A stretch of DNA of 64,000 bases from Carettochelys insculpta. Lineage: Eukaryota; Chordata; Testudines; Carettochelyidae. Position numbers and translations under genes: made by a program. Shown in pieces: positions 34,088 through 45,271 of the stretch (positions are counted from its first letter, which is position 1; each line of letters opens with the position of its first letter). The notes beneath the pieces are model-generated. The model did not search any database, was not told the DNA's origin, and worked only from the letters and a program-made list of their open reading frames with translations. The stretch covers positions 6,963,837-7,027,836 of the forward strand of contig NC_134158.1 of NCBI RefSeq assembly GCF_033958435.1. Direction: 5' to 3'.

Positions 34088-36160
34088 GCCGTGTCTACAC
34101 GTGCACGCTACTTCGAAGTAGCAGCACTAACTTCGAAATAGCGCCCGTCACGGCTACACACGCCGGGCGCTATTTCGAAGTTAACTTCGACGTTAGGCGG
34201 CGAGACGTTGAAGTCGCTAACCCCATGAGGGGATAGGAATAGCGCCCTACTTCGACGTTCAAGTAGGGACCGTGTAGTCGTTGCGCATCCCGCAACTTCG
34301 AAATAGATGGCGACCATCAGCTGAGGGGTTGAGAGGGCTTCTGGCTGCTGCTGTGGCAGCTGAGGATCCATGCTGCATGCACAGGGTCTGCAACCAGTTG
34401 TCGGCTCTGTGGATCTCGTGTTGTTTAGTGAAAGTGTGTCTGGGAGGGGCCCTTTAAGGGAGCGGCTTGCTGTTGAGTCCGCCCTGTGACTAGTAGAAAC
34501 ACTAGTAAAGAGTAAAATTGCAAGGCACATAGAAGAGCACGAATTGTTGGGCAAAAGTCAGCATGGTTTCTGCAGAGGGAAGTCGTGTCTAACTAATCTA
34601 TTAGAATTCTTTGAAGGGGTTAATAAACATGCGGACAAGGGGCACCCAGTGGACATAATATACCTAGATTTCCAGAAGGCCTTTGACACGGTCCCACACC
34701 AAAGGCTTTTATGTAAATTAGGTGGTCATGGGATAGGAGGAAAGGTCCTTTCATGGATCGGGAATTGGTTAAAAGACAGAAAACAAAGGGTGGGAATAAA
34801 TGGTAAATTTTCACAATGGAGGAGGGTAACTAGTGGTGTTCCCCAGGGGTCAGTCCTGGGACCGATCCTGTTCAACTTGTTCATCAATGATCTAGAAAAT
34901 GAGGTAAGCAGTGAGGTGGCAAAGTTTGCAGATGACACCAAGTTGTTCAGGACAGTCAAAACCAAAACAGATTGTGAAGAACTACAAAAAGATCTCAGCA
35001 AACTGAGTGATTGGGCAGCAAAATGGCAAATGAAATTTAATGTGGGTAAGTGTAAGGTAATGCATGTTGGAAAAAATAACCCAAATTACACGTACGACAT
35101 GATGGGGTCAAATTTAGCTACGACAGATCAGGAAAGGGATCTTGGAGTTATAGTGGATAGTTCTCTGAAGACATCCACGCAGTGTGCAGCGGCAGTTAGT
35201 AAGGCAAATAGGATGTTAGGAATTATTAAAAAAGGGATCGATAATAAGACAAAAGATATCATACTTCCCCTATATAAAACTATGGTACGCCCACATCTTG
35301 AGTACTGCATGCAGATGTGGTCTCCTCACCTCAAAAAAGATATATTGGCATTAGAAAAGGTTCAGAAAAGGGCGACTAAGATGATTAGGGGCTTGGAAAG
35401 GATCCCATATGGGGAGAGGCTAGAGAGACTGGGACTTTTCAGTTTGGAAAAGAGGCGATTGAGGGGCGATATGATAGAGGTATATAAAATCATGAATGGT
35501 GTGGAGAAAGTGAATATAGAAAAATTATTTACCTTTTCCCATAATACAAGAACTAGGGGACACCAAATGAAATTGATGGGTAGTAGGTTCAAAACTAATA
35601 AAAGGAAATTTTTCTTCACACAGCGCACAGTCAACCTGTGGAACTCCTTGCCCGAGGAGGCTGTGAAGGCCAGGACTCTATTAGGGTTTAAAAAAGAGCT
35701 TGATAAATTTTTGCAGGTTAGGTCCATAAATGGCTATTAGCCAGGGATAAAGTATGGTGCCCTAGCCTTCAGAACAAGGGCAGGAGATGGATGGCAGGAG
35801 ATAAATCACTTGATCATTGTCTTCTGTTCTCCTTCTCTGGGGCACCTGGCATTGGCCACCGTCGGCAGATGGGATGCTGGGCTGGATGGACCTTTGGTCT
35901 GACCCAGTATGGCCATTCTTATGTTCTTATGACCCTGTCTGCAGCTGTGCCTGGCACCCTTATTTCGATGTGCGCTACTTTGGCGTGTAGACGTTCCCTC
36001 GCAACGCCTATTTCGATGTGGTGCTGTGCAACGTCGACGTTGAATGTCGACGTTGCCAGCCCTGGAGGACGTGTAGACGTTATTCATCGAAATAGCCTAT
36101 TTCGATGTTGCTACATCGAAATAAGCTATTTCGATGTTGGCTTCACGTGTAGACGTAGCC
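34088..36160. mobile_element. Harbinger-like element interrupted by CR1
   Basis: The left end reads gccgtgtctacacgtg and the reverse complement of the right end ggctacgtctacacgtg. Both flanks are full of 'acttcgaagta'/'tatttcgatg' motifs. The two halves (34088-34487 and 35933-36160) belong together and are separated by a CR1 copy. The target duplication is too diverged to be sure (aat versus aac). No transposase frame. Confidence 0.55.
34488..35932 (+). mobile_element. CR1 LINE, 5'-truncated, with open reverse-transcriptase frame
   Basis: A 398-codon frame at 34544-35740 reads as the C-terminal two thirds of a CR1 reverse transcriptase. It contains [34 protein letters not shown], the catalytic FADD in [11 protein letters not shown], and the CR1 C-terminal [18 protein letters not shown]. 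The endonuclease domain and protein N-terminus are missing, so the element is not autonomous although the frame is uninterrupted, which suggests a fairly young copy. The 3' UTR ends in 'ttcttatgttcttatg'. The 6-bp flank CCCTGT is repeated at 34482-34487 and 35933-35938, marking the insertion into the Harbinger-like element. It is not a host gene. Confidence 0.85.
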
Positions 36161-36780
36161 AACGTGGACAAGTAAAGAGAAAAGTTACTTTGGTGCTATT
36201 TGGAGTTTTTGTCCAGACGTATTGTCTGTATGCATATTCCATGACCTACCCTCCTTCCCTCTGAGTTTGAAGTCCCATTGCATACCTGCAGGGCCATCCT
36301 GTGCTGCAGGCCCTGCCCCTTCCCCACTCCACCCCGAACCCTGACCCCAGTCCCCTCCCCAACCAGCCTGGATGGGGATTACCTGGGGCAGTGTGTGGCA
36401 GATGGTGGAAGCATCTGGGGGTTCACCTATCCTTGCTTCTGCTCCCTGAGCTCACCATGTGGCCTGCTCCACTCCAATCCATTGCACTCTCCTGGCCCTC
36501 TGAGCCCCGCTTTGCTGTGGGTGGCAGGGAGTGGAGGCCACTTCCCACAGCCACGGAAAAGTGGGAGGCCACGGCAGAGCAGAACAGGCTGCCATTGGCA
36601 CCCACGTAGTGAGTGCAGGGTAGGGTAAGGGGAGGGGAGGCAAGCCTCTGCTGCTTCTGCCAACTGCATCCATTGCCTGCGCCTTGCCCCGGTAATCATC
36701 CCTGCCTCAACCAGAGGACAGCCGGGGTAGCCGCTGTGGCCCCCCGCCCAGCGCAGGGCTTGCGGGAGCCACCCCACCTC
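36161..36780. other. Gene-free stretch
   Basis: GC-rich sequence with open frames but no recognisable motif. Confidence 0.3.
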
Positions 36781-36989
36781 CAGAGGTGGAAGAAGTACCC
36801 AAAAAGTTACTTGAGCAAAAGTACAGCTGCTTTGGGAGGAATGTACTTCAGTACAAGTCGCTGGTGTCCCTTTGCAAAACTATCTGAGTGAAAGTCACAC
36901 GCATCACCTCTAGATTGTACTCAAGTATCCAGAAGTGAAAGCAGCCCACTTTTACTCAAGTAACTTTTGGGGTACTTTTTCCACCTCTG
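36781..36989. mobile_element. Palindromic hAT-like MITE
   Basis: About 45-bp inverted ends (left cagaggtggaagaagtaccc; other strand cagaggtggaaaaagtaccc) flank a short centre. The flanks cccacctc and cctacctt match at six of eight positions, consistent with an old 8-bp hAT duplication. Confidence 0.65.
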
Positions 36990-38185
36990 CCTACCTTGTC
37001 CTATGGATGGGATGGCTCTGCATACCTGGACTCTAAGGTGATGGAACTGAGCAGCAGCTGGGGTCACGCTGCTCGTCACCGCTTTGATGGAGAGGTAGGA
37101 TGGCAGCCAGGACTCATGTGTGGCCCTAATAAACAACGTCCAGTCTGAACACTCTAATCTCAAGCACACAGGGTGCAGGCCCCCCAGGTGCAGAATATAC
37201 AGACAGACACCCAATCTCAAACTCCTGCTACTATCATAATGTAGAGTACACCACCTGAGTCTGTGCAGGGTAAGGCTGTGAACAACACTCTCATGAGAAT
37301 CAGTGTCACTGGGAGATTGTTGATTTTGCATGTAGGTCTCAAGGTCTATTTTGGTATCTGCTTTCTTTGACAGTTTAATTCCCCTGTGGTAGGAGTTTGG
37401 GTACCTTCAGAGATCAGCATGAAAGTGTTGGTGGGGAGGCAGTTGACGAGTCTGAACACGCAGAATACATTCTGACACCTAATGTGAGATCACACAGGAA
37501 GAACGACATATTATACCACTGGTTGAACAAGATTCTGTCACTGCCGAAGCTTATGCTTTCCACTCCAGTAGTGCAGCTGACAATAAAAACAGCATTAAAG
37601 AAAAGGAACTTGAGGCCAGAGTTTGAGGTGAAATTTGCTTACTAGAGAAGCAGGGTGACTCACTTGGTGATGTGGCACAGGGCTGTCCCTAACGGGTGCA
37701 GGGCCTGGGGCAAGTCATCTGTGTGTCCCTCCATTCCCCCCCCAGCATGTTTTATACTGGTGAAATCTCATTGCAGGGAACTTGAAGGGCAGCTGCTGGC
37801 TGCAGGTTAAATATTGATCATGCCCGTCTGGGTAATTATGATGTAACATAATTATATGTAATTATAATATTGTTCTTTTTTATAGTTATAGTGAAAAGCC
37901 CTCACAGATCATGATCAATGTCATGCCACTTACTTTCTTACATTCTTAAATCCTTCCTGGACTTCCTTGCAGTGAATTCAGCTACCAGATGGTTTGATGC
38001 TACTTCCTTCTCAATGGCCACAATGGCTAGTCCACCGGCCTCTCTTAAGACGTAGGCCAGGTCTACAATACACCTTAAAGTCGATCGCAGATGTGCAATT
38101 CCAGCTATGGCAACCTGCGTAACTGGACTCGACGTATTGACGATCGACTAACCTGGCTGTCCTCTTTGAGGGAGGTCGATGGGAG
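36990..38185. other. Gene-free stretch with a Harbinger-like trace
   Basis: A fragment at about 38055-38175 ('ccaggtctacaatacacctt', 'gtcgatcgcagatgtg') resembles one end of a Harbinger-like MITE. Nothing else recognised. Confidence 0.3.
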
Positions 38186-38189
38186 AAAC

Positions 38190-38282
38190 AGATTTATTGG
38201 AGCGTAACCTTTCATGGGCAAAGACCCACTTCGCCATCACTTTTGCAGATACAGACTACCATGGCCACCCCTCTGATACTTG
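38190..38282 (+). repeat. Penelope-like tail, internally deleted
   Basis: 'cagatttattggagcgtaac', 'catgggcaaagacccacttc' then directly 'gcagatacagactaccatgg' and 'acccctctgatac'. The terminal tail core is rearranged. Confidence 0.5.
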
Positions 38283-38595
38283 TCACGATGTACCCATAGC
38301 TGTCTGTAGGTAATTCTTAATACGTTTTAATTTGGAAAAAAACTGCACTCCCCTGAAGCCACTATGACTGGGATTGTCAGCAAATTCCTATTGGCTATTG
38401 CTGTGTTTAGGAAGGCACCGTCAAGTGGTTTAAGTAACAGAGGGGGGTTGAAGCGCCCTACTTGTTTCCCCTGGGATGCATCCTCCTAGTACCTGAGGCT
38501 CTGAGAAAGGGTCTACGCCATTGATACCGTGAAACTCCCTGTCAGACAATGCAGTGCTTAAATTCATTCACCGCTTTCTCATGTCTTTTTCCTCT

Positions 38596-38908
38596 CACAG
38601 CACATGGTCGGCCTGCGGAACTCTTGGCCAGAGGAGGTTGTGAAGACCAGGACTTTCACAGGGTTGGAAAAAAGAACTAGATAAATCACAGGTGGTGAGG
38701 TCCATCAATGGATATCTGCCAGGATGGGTGGGAATGGTGTCCCTAGCCTTTGGCTGGCAGAGGCTGGAAATTGATGTCAGAAGAGGAGTCACTTTGGTGG
38801 TTCACTCCCTCTAGGACATGAAGCCTTGGCCATTGTCAGAAGACAGGAAACAGGGTTAGAGGGACCTTTGGTCCGACCCAGTGTGGCCGTCCTTGTGCTC
38901 TTATTCTG
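38596..38908 (+). repeat. CR1 LINE 3' end
   Basis: It matches the end of the 34.5 kb CR1: 'cggaactcttggccagagga', 'gaggtccatcaatgg', 'gggacctttggtccgaccca' and the terminal 'gctcttattctg'. Confidence 0.8.
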
Positions 38909-39242
38909 CTGTTAGTTCTCTGAGTTTCTTCACATCCAACAGGAAACCAAAATCACTGGCTCACTCTTGCTGTTGATCAGATTGTCTGATCAGTGACATG
39001 CGAGCCTGATACACAATGACCAGAAAGTAAATGGTTTCAAATACCTTCTCGGGCAACTTCTCCAGCTCATCCTCACTTCTCTTTTCTTTAACATGTCGTT
39101 CTCTGAATTTAGGTACAACATACATTTCAGATGCTACTTCTGTTGCTGTGTTCTTAGCTGCGGTAATCCAGTGGTCCTATGTTTCTGCAGAAAGTCAATT
39201 AGTCCTTTGATGGGTGTGATAACCACATCAAGTTGCACTTCA

Positions 39243-39400
39243 CAAGAACGTAAGAACGGCCACACTAGGTCAGACCAAAGGTCCATCTAGCCCAGTATCC
39301 TGTCTTCTGACAAAGGCCAATGCCAGATGCCCCAGAGGGAATGAACCGAACAGATAATCACAAAAGTGATCCCCTCTCCTGACGTCCGTGTCCAACAGGT
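39243..39400 (-). repeat. CR1 LINE 3' end within the hAT remnant
   Basis: It starts with the minus-strand terminus 'aagaacgtaagaacggccac', followed by 'aggtcagaccaaaggtccat' and 'ctagcccagtatcctgtctt', the reverse complement of the CR1 end at 35880-35930. Confidence 0.8.
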
Positions 39401-40312
39401 GACAAACAGAGGCTAGGGATTGAAACGTCTTGTTCATTGTGTTAATGGCAAACATGACGTCGTACTGTGCAACCATTGCAACCGGAAATTAAAAATTTCC
39501 AAGTTTATAGCATGCTTAAGACTCAGCCTAACTTTTGAGTCATCTCACTCTTCAGCAACTTGAAGCCAGGTGTTACTGGTGACTCTTTCCTGGTAGCAAA
39601 TTGCTTTTATGCTCTCTACTCATTTCTCCCACCTAGTTCTTGCAAATGGCTTTGGTGTTAGAGAGAGAGAGGATGCACACTCAGTATTTGTCATCTGTTA
39701 GTTAATGCTGCACATATATTGTAAATTTGCAGTATCACTCCAAACAAGTGTCATGGATTTTGAACTACATTTTGCCACATCTCAGGATTTAAGCCGTGGC
39801 AGCCACATGGCATGAGGAAGTCTCATTGGGTCAGCTGAAGGATGAAAGCCTGCACGCCTTGTTTCTGGTCCTTCATCTTTGCCTCATTGTCATACCCCTG
39901 ACCTCGACAATCACTAATTTGGATGCCAAATCCATCCAGCACAGCTATGAGAGAATCTGACAGCTCTTACCTGCTTTTGTCCTGAACTGGAAGAAAGTCA
40001 ATAAAATTTTCCCTAACTTTAACTTCTTCAAAAGTCCTGTCAACATAGTATAGCACGAGGGACATCAGCTCTTGGTGACTCAGATCAGGGGTACAGTCCA
40101 GAATAACTGCCAAGTATTTTGTAGTCTTCACCCTCTCAAGAATTTTTTTCTTCACGTGCAATGCCATCATCGAGATTAGCTCGTTTTGAATATAAGGTCC
40201 AAGAGAACGGTCAAAGATTTCTTCATTTTTTTATGTGTCTGATACATTCTTGCATTGTAGTATCCAATTTAACGAGCATTTCAATTCAATTATTCTCCTT
40301 AGCTTCTGAGGA

Positions 40313-40600
40313 CAGGACAAGAAGCAGTGAGTTTAAATTGCCAGCAAGGGAGATGTGGGGTGGACATTAGGAAATTTTTCTAACTGTCAGGGTGGCTAAA
40401 TACTGGAATAAATTGCCTCGGGTGCCTGTAGAATCTCTATCTCTGGAGATATTTAAAAAAAACAAAAACAAAAAACAAACAGGTTTGAAAAATATCTAAT
40501 AGGGAGGATCTAGATGGTGCTTGGTCCTGCCATGAGGACAGGGGACTGGCCTTCATGACCTCTTGAGGACCCTTCCAGCTCTAGTATTCTATGATTCTGC
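40313..40600 (+). repeat. CR1 LINE 3' end within the hAT remnant
   Basis: It contains 'acattaggaaatttttctaa', 'ctggaataaattgcctcggg', 'ctagatggtgcttggtcctg' and the terminal 'ctatgattctg'. An A-rich expansion (aaaaaaaacaaaaacaaaaa) lies at about 40455. Confidence 0.8.
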
Positions 40601-41285
40601 CCCAGGAAGCTGCCATTCATAAAGTCACGTCTCTTCCACGAAATGCTAAGGTACGTTCAGCTAGATATTCAACAACTGCTATAATATGCATCAACATTGA
40701 TTGCCAAGTTTCTTCTCCTTGTTGATTTCTCGCAGTGTGTACTTGTCCATTGCTCTCATTGCAGCCAAGCGTCTCTGCATTTCAGTCCATTTCCTTGAGT
40801 TTCCTATCTGTTCACGGGATAATGCGGGAGATAGGAATTTATCAGAGAGATGCTTCCAGTTGTTGCAGACCTTCCTTTACGAAGTGGCTTGCCAGTTTTG
40901 AACTGTACAGTTTGCAGGCAAAAGCAAAAAGCTGCATCAACTTTCTTGGAGTACACCAGCCAATTTCTTTCAACTCTTTCTCCATCTAGCAAACTCTGTG
41001 TATTGAAGCCTTCTGATAACTGTTGACCATCGTCATTCTTTGGGAAAAAACACACTTGTTACCATTTATTTTCACAGGCCCTCACACCACTAAGTTATCT
41101 ATTGTCTTGTTACTGAGTAAATCTGACCAATTTGCTGGATCATAATTTCATACATATCGTCTTCAGAAACAATGACATCAGATTTTTTTTCTAGTTCAAA
41201 CAGCGGGTGCACATTCCTCAGCCTTGGTACATTTACTGGATGCTATTAATTCAGCATTTTGCTTCCTAGCCAAAACCCTTCTAGA

Positions 41286-41972
41286 AAGTAAGCAGTCCTG
41301 TAGCAACCTTAAAGACTAACATGTTTATCTGGCAGGTAATGAACTCTCATGGGTAAGACCCACCTATCTGCCATGTACATTGGACAAACTGGACAGTCTC
41401 TGCGCCAAAGGAAGAATGGACATAAATCCAACATCAGGAAGTGGAATATACATAAACCTGTCGGGGAAACGCGTAACCTCCCTGGACATTTAATAAAGGA
41501 TTGGAAAGTAGCCATTCTCCTTCAAAAGGGGGTTACCACAATATTACAGAGGGAAACATTGGAATAGGAATTCGTTTGCAAGTCTGACACATTTAACCTG
41601 GGGCTTAACAGAGATCTCAATTATCTTACACCTTACAAGGGCAATTTCCTCACCTTTGATATTCATAGCAATGGCTCCCATCTCACTTAATTTACTTCTT
41701 CCACTGGTCCTATTAATGACAGGTGACACCCCCCCGCCACCTGGGTTCCCCTTCCTTTCTCCCACCCCCCACACCATCTAAACCGTGGATTCTATTTGTC
41801 TACCCCATTCTGAAAATCTGAGGAAGTGGGTCTTTACCCACGAAATCTCATTACCTACTAAACAAATTTGCTGGGTTTTAAATTTTAAATTTGCTACAGG
41901 ACTGCTTCGTTTTGTTTTGTTTGGTTTGGTTTGGTTTTGTGAACCTACAGACTAACACGGCTACCCCCTGCG
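41286..41972 (+). mobile_element. Penelope-like element with GIY-YIG endonuclease fragment and inverted tails
   Basis: The open frame at 41349-41567 reads MYIGQTGQSLRQRKNGHKS, then KPVGETRNLPGHLIKDWKVA and ends QRETLE. This is the GIY-YIG nuclease domain that ends Penelope-like retrotransposon proteins (YIG motif, conserved arginines and histidine, final glutamate). The 3' part carries the terminal tail (ggtctttacccacgaaatct; cagactaacacggctacccc). The left end (41286-41345) is the same tail inverted. Reverse transcriptase is absent, so this is a deletion derivative. Confidence 0.75.
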
Positions 41973-41979
41973 ACTTTCA

Positions 41980-42580
41980 GAAAGAGTACGCTTTTTGAGC
42001 GAACCTTTCAGTGCTTTATCTGTTTCCTTCTCTCTTCTTTCTCGCCTGCCTTTTTCCCCGCCTGCCCATGAGATACATTTTGCTCCTGTGCCTGCTAGCC
42101 ATTGTATGCTGCCTGGGCTGGAGGTGTGTTTGTAGGGCAGGGCTGGGGAGCACTGAAGCCGGGATCAGCAGCAGAAAGCAAGCATGGGGAGTACAGGAGG
42201 GTCTGGGGGTGCACTGGAAGATCTGGATGGTACTATGGCTTCCTCACCTGACCCCTCAATCTTCCTTCGTTCCCCTACCAACCACCCCATTTATCTCCCT
42301 CCCCACAATGCCCGTTCCCCTCACCCCACATCACTCTCCCTTTAATTTTTCCACTCTGACTCCTAACACTGGTCCCTGCCTCACAAAAGTCAGGTGCCTA
42401 ATCTCCATCAATCCCCACCCAAGCCAGATTACAATTTCATCACATGGCCATTCTTAATGCTCAAACTGTAGCACCTTACGGGCGCCTGCAGGGTTGTGGT
42501 TGGTTTTTCCTTAGCTATGTTAATTGGTGGTTGGATGAGCTCACACCATTGTGTAAATGAAATTTGTCTATGATTCAGCT
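41980..42580. other. Gene-free stretch
   Basis: C-rich in its middle part, no recognised domain or repeat. Confidence 0.3.
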
Positions 42581-42584
42581 AAAC

Positions 42585-43110
42585 ACAGAATCATAGAACA
42601 CAACTGGAAGGGACCCGGAGAGGTCGTTGTGTCCAGTTCCCTGCCCTCATGGCAGGACCAAGCACCATCTAGACCATCAGTGGCAGATGTCTATCTAACC
42701 TGCTCTTACATATCTCCAGTGATGGAAAGTCCACAACCTCCTTAGGCAATTTATTCCAGTGTTTGAACACCCTGACAGTTTGGAAGTTTTTTCTGATGTC
42801 CAACCTAAACCTCCCTTGCTGCAGTTTAAGCCCATTGCTCCTTGTCCAAGGGGAATAATTTTTCTCCCTCCTTCTTGTAATGCTCTTTTAGGTACTTGAA
42901 AATTGCTATCATGTCCCCCCGTAAGTCTTCTGTTCTCTAAACACACCCAGTTCTTTCAGTTTGCCTTCATAGTTCACATTCTCTAGACTCTTCATCATTC
43001 TTGTTGCTCTTCTTTGGACCTTCTCCAATTTCTCCACGTCTTTCTTGAAATGTCGTGCCTATACCTGGACACAATACTCCATTGGAGGCCTAAGCACCTC
43101 AGTACTCAGT
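42585..43110 (-). repeat. CR1 LINE 3' end
   Basis: It begins 'acagaatcatagaacacaac' and continues 'ggcaggaccaagcaccatct' and 'ccttaggcaatttattccag', the minus-strand CR1 3' region. It matches 16290-16760 throughout. Confidence 0.85.
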
Positions 43111-43486
43111 ACCTTACTCTCTGTTTAACAGACCAGAAGGAAACAGACTCTGGGGAGCAGCCGGTAACTCAGACATGGTGATATGACCCCATGTCTGGAT
43201 CACAAGTGCCACTCGGAATCCCCAGGAGGCAGATTTCCAAGCAATCAGATGTTAGAGCCCTTAGGTTGAGTTTTAAAGCTCATAAAATGGGAATCAGAGG
43301 AAATCCCCAGCTGTTTTTGTGTACTTTGCCACCCCTGGTGGGTCCCTAGATCCTGGTGTTGCACAGAGGGGAAACCCAAGGCTGGAGGTCGCTGCTGGAG
43401 AGCTGAAAAAGGCAAGGAGCAACTCAAGGTGGTGGGTGATAAAAACTGCTCCCCTCTTGTCCTGGAGGCTGACAGTAAGGGCTCCC

Positions 43487-43507
43487 CCACCCACCCACCC
43501 ACCCACA
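43487..43507. repeat. (CCCA)n microsatellite
   Basis: About five tandem ccca units. Confidence 0.8.
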
Positions 43508-43839
43508 TGGCTGGGAGAGGAGAGAAATGACAGTGGAAGAGGGAGGTGTGGGGCACTGGGGAGGAGCAAAGTTTTGGGCTATGGGTGAGGGGTTGTGAAG
43601 GAGACCGGCTGCTGGCACTCACCTGTGCTTGGAAGGGCCCCCTGGACTTATGCCAGAATAACTTTGCTGTGTATACCTACCCTTAACGGCCTGCTCCTCT
43701 CAGTTTCGGAAGTCCACACCACTTTTCCTGAGCTATGCACGCAATGTGCCTTTGTAGTATTTCCTTTGTCCACCCCGGGATCTGAGACCATGGCTGAGCT
43801 CAGAGCAGAGGACTTGTTTTGGGAGGCAAGAGTCTGACA

Positions 43840-44310
43840 GCCACAGCTAATGCCCAGCCCAACGGAGATGGTGCTTGAGGATCATTGCTTTAATGTTGGG
43901 GATGTTGGCTCTAACGAGGACGCTGGCATTAGTGCAGTGATCTTCGCACTTGATGTGAAGGGTCTTGCAGGGGCACGAATTGTTGGCGGTTCCTCTGCAG
44001 ACTCTTGTCAAATGGCCACCCAGGTTTCACTTCCATAAAAGAATGTCGGAATAACAATTGTCTTACAGACGGGATCTTGGTGTCCCACCATAAATCACAC
44101 CAGAACAATTTCCCAAAGGAAGCCTGCAAAGTTTGTCCCTGGCTGGTGGTTTGTGGTGGGGTCGTGCGTCAGGCTGATAGAGAACTTTAGTCTTCTCAAT
44201 ATTGAGTGAGAGTCTGAGACGTCAGTAATCTTGTGTGAAAAAAGTCCAGTGAGGACTGAAGGTCATTCTCAGTGTGCACTAGCATGGCACAGCACGGGGG
44301 GGAAAAAATT
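43840..44310 (-). mobile_element. Non-LTR retrotransposon fragment (endonuclease-RT type)
   Basis: Minus-strand frames give QASFGKLFWCDLWWDTKIPS, DSLQRNRQQFVPLQDPSHQV and, in other frames, remains of the 'KTKVL' region and of CKTLHIKCEDHC. These follow the order of the post-RT part of LINE proteins related to the 10.3 kb fragment. Truncated and frameshifted. Confidence 0.5.
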
Positions 44311-45130
44311 GATGCTCTGATGCCTTTAGACTTCAGGCAGAGACACCGAAGATTTAAAAACCACCCTGGCTACACAGAAAGCTTCAAAATGTGCCCACAG
44401 TGCATCTTAGAGGCTCAAAATTCAGAAGGCCTCTAAAAAGAACATCAGACCTATTATTATTTTTTTACGTTATCTCACGATTTTAAAACTCATCTCATGA
44501 TTTTGATGAGCCTGATTTGGGGTTGGCAAGACTGCCATCTATTGAACTGACTCTTGCAGTAGGAGGTGTGGAGCCCTACCCTGATGAGTGCTCAGTGCCC
44601 TTGCCTGACCTCAGCGGGAGCAGAAGTTGCACAAGTCCTCTTGCTTTCAGGTCCGGACACAGCAGAGCTGTTCTTAGAAAAGGCAGCTGAGCCCCCCCGC
44701 ATGCAAAAGAGGTTTTCAGTACTAAAAGACTTGAGTCCCCAGCAACTTGGAGAAAAACTAGGGTGAAGAGTATAAATTAAAGACAGCTGTTCCACTAGAA
44801 GGCTGGGGGAATGCCAATTACCACTTTTATGCTGTGAGAAGACTTGCTTGCCATGCGCGTTTTCACTGATGTACCGCTAAATTCTCCTGGGATCAGCTTG
44901 CTTACGCTACTGAACAATAGTTGTGCATATGAAAGCCTGAACACTCTCATGTGGAACAACTCTCCTGTCCTGCATGTTTTAAAGCACACCTCAGACTGGT
45001 TACTAGCAGATATGCATTCATTTATTAGCCCAGGTGCATGGACTTCTCAAATCACCAGGGGAAAAGGAAGTACAAAAGCTTCAGATAGATGACAGACACT
45101 TCCTGACTTTGGAAACGTTCGCTCAGATAT
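44311..45130. other. Stretch upstream of the NKR-P1-like gene
   Basis: No repeat family recognised. This should include the proximal promoter. I see no clear TATA box close to the start codon, which fits the usually TATA-poor promoters of this family. The open frame at 44566-44766 has no recognisable domain. Confidence 0.3.
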
Positions 45131-45192
45131 GAATGAGGCTGCTCAGAGACTCTGTCCTCTTCTCTACTTGCTCTCCCTCCTCTGCGCTTAGC

Positions 45193-45271
45193 ATGGCGAG
45201 CGAAATAGTTTATGCTGATTTAAACATTTTGGGAGGTTCTTCCAGGCCACAGCATCCACCTCAGCACTTCA
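45193..45271 (+). CDS. KLRB1: NKR-P1-like exon 1: cytoplasmic tail with ITIM
   Basis: The ATG at 45193 starts MASEIVYADLNILGGSS, and 79 nt later GTAAGT follows. IVYADL fits the ITIM pattern I/V/L-x-Y-x-x-L, which recruits SHP phosphatases once phosphorylated. Known NKR-P1 tails share the VYADLN phrase. No other in-frame ATG lies within the exon. The exon ends in phase 1. Confidence 0.82.

Larger units (their letters stand above)
38930..41240 (-). pseudogene. Decayed hAT transposase (ZMYM1-like/TTF zinc-finger type)
   Basis: Minus-strand fragments in order match a hAT-superfamily transposase of the type related to ZMYM1. Near 40730-41055 the TTF-type N-terminal zinc-finger region reads GERVERNWLVYSKKVDAAFCF. 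At 39900-40170 the catalytic core reads KYLAVILDCTPDLSHQELMS, with LVLYYV and then FGIQISDCRGQGYDNEAKM. At about 38930-39240 a possible C-terminal part is barely readable. Stops, frameshifts and two CR1 insertions (39243-39400 and 40313-40600) show it is long dead. Such proteins catalyse cut-and-paste transposition. Confidence 0.6.

Noticed and set aside
34544..35740. A 398-codon open frame as a host gene
   Set aside because: It is the reverse transcriptase of a 5'-truncated CR1 element with LINE 3' end and target duplication.
41349..41567. Stand-alone homing endonuclease gene
   Set aside because: The GIY-YIG domain is part of a Penelope-like element, flanked by its terminal tails.
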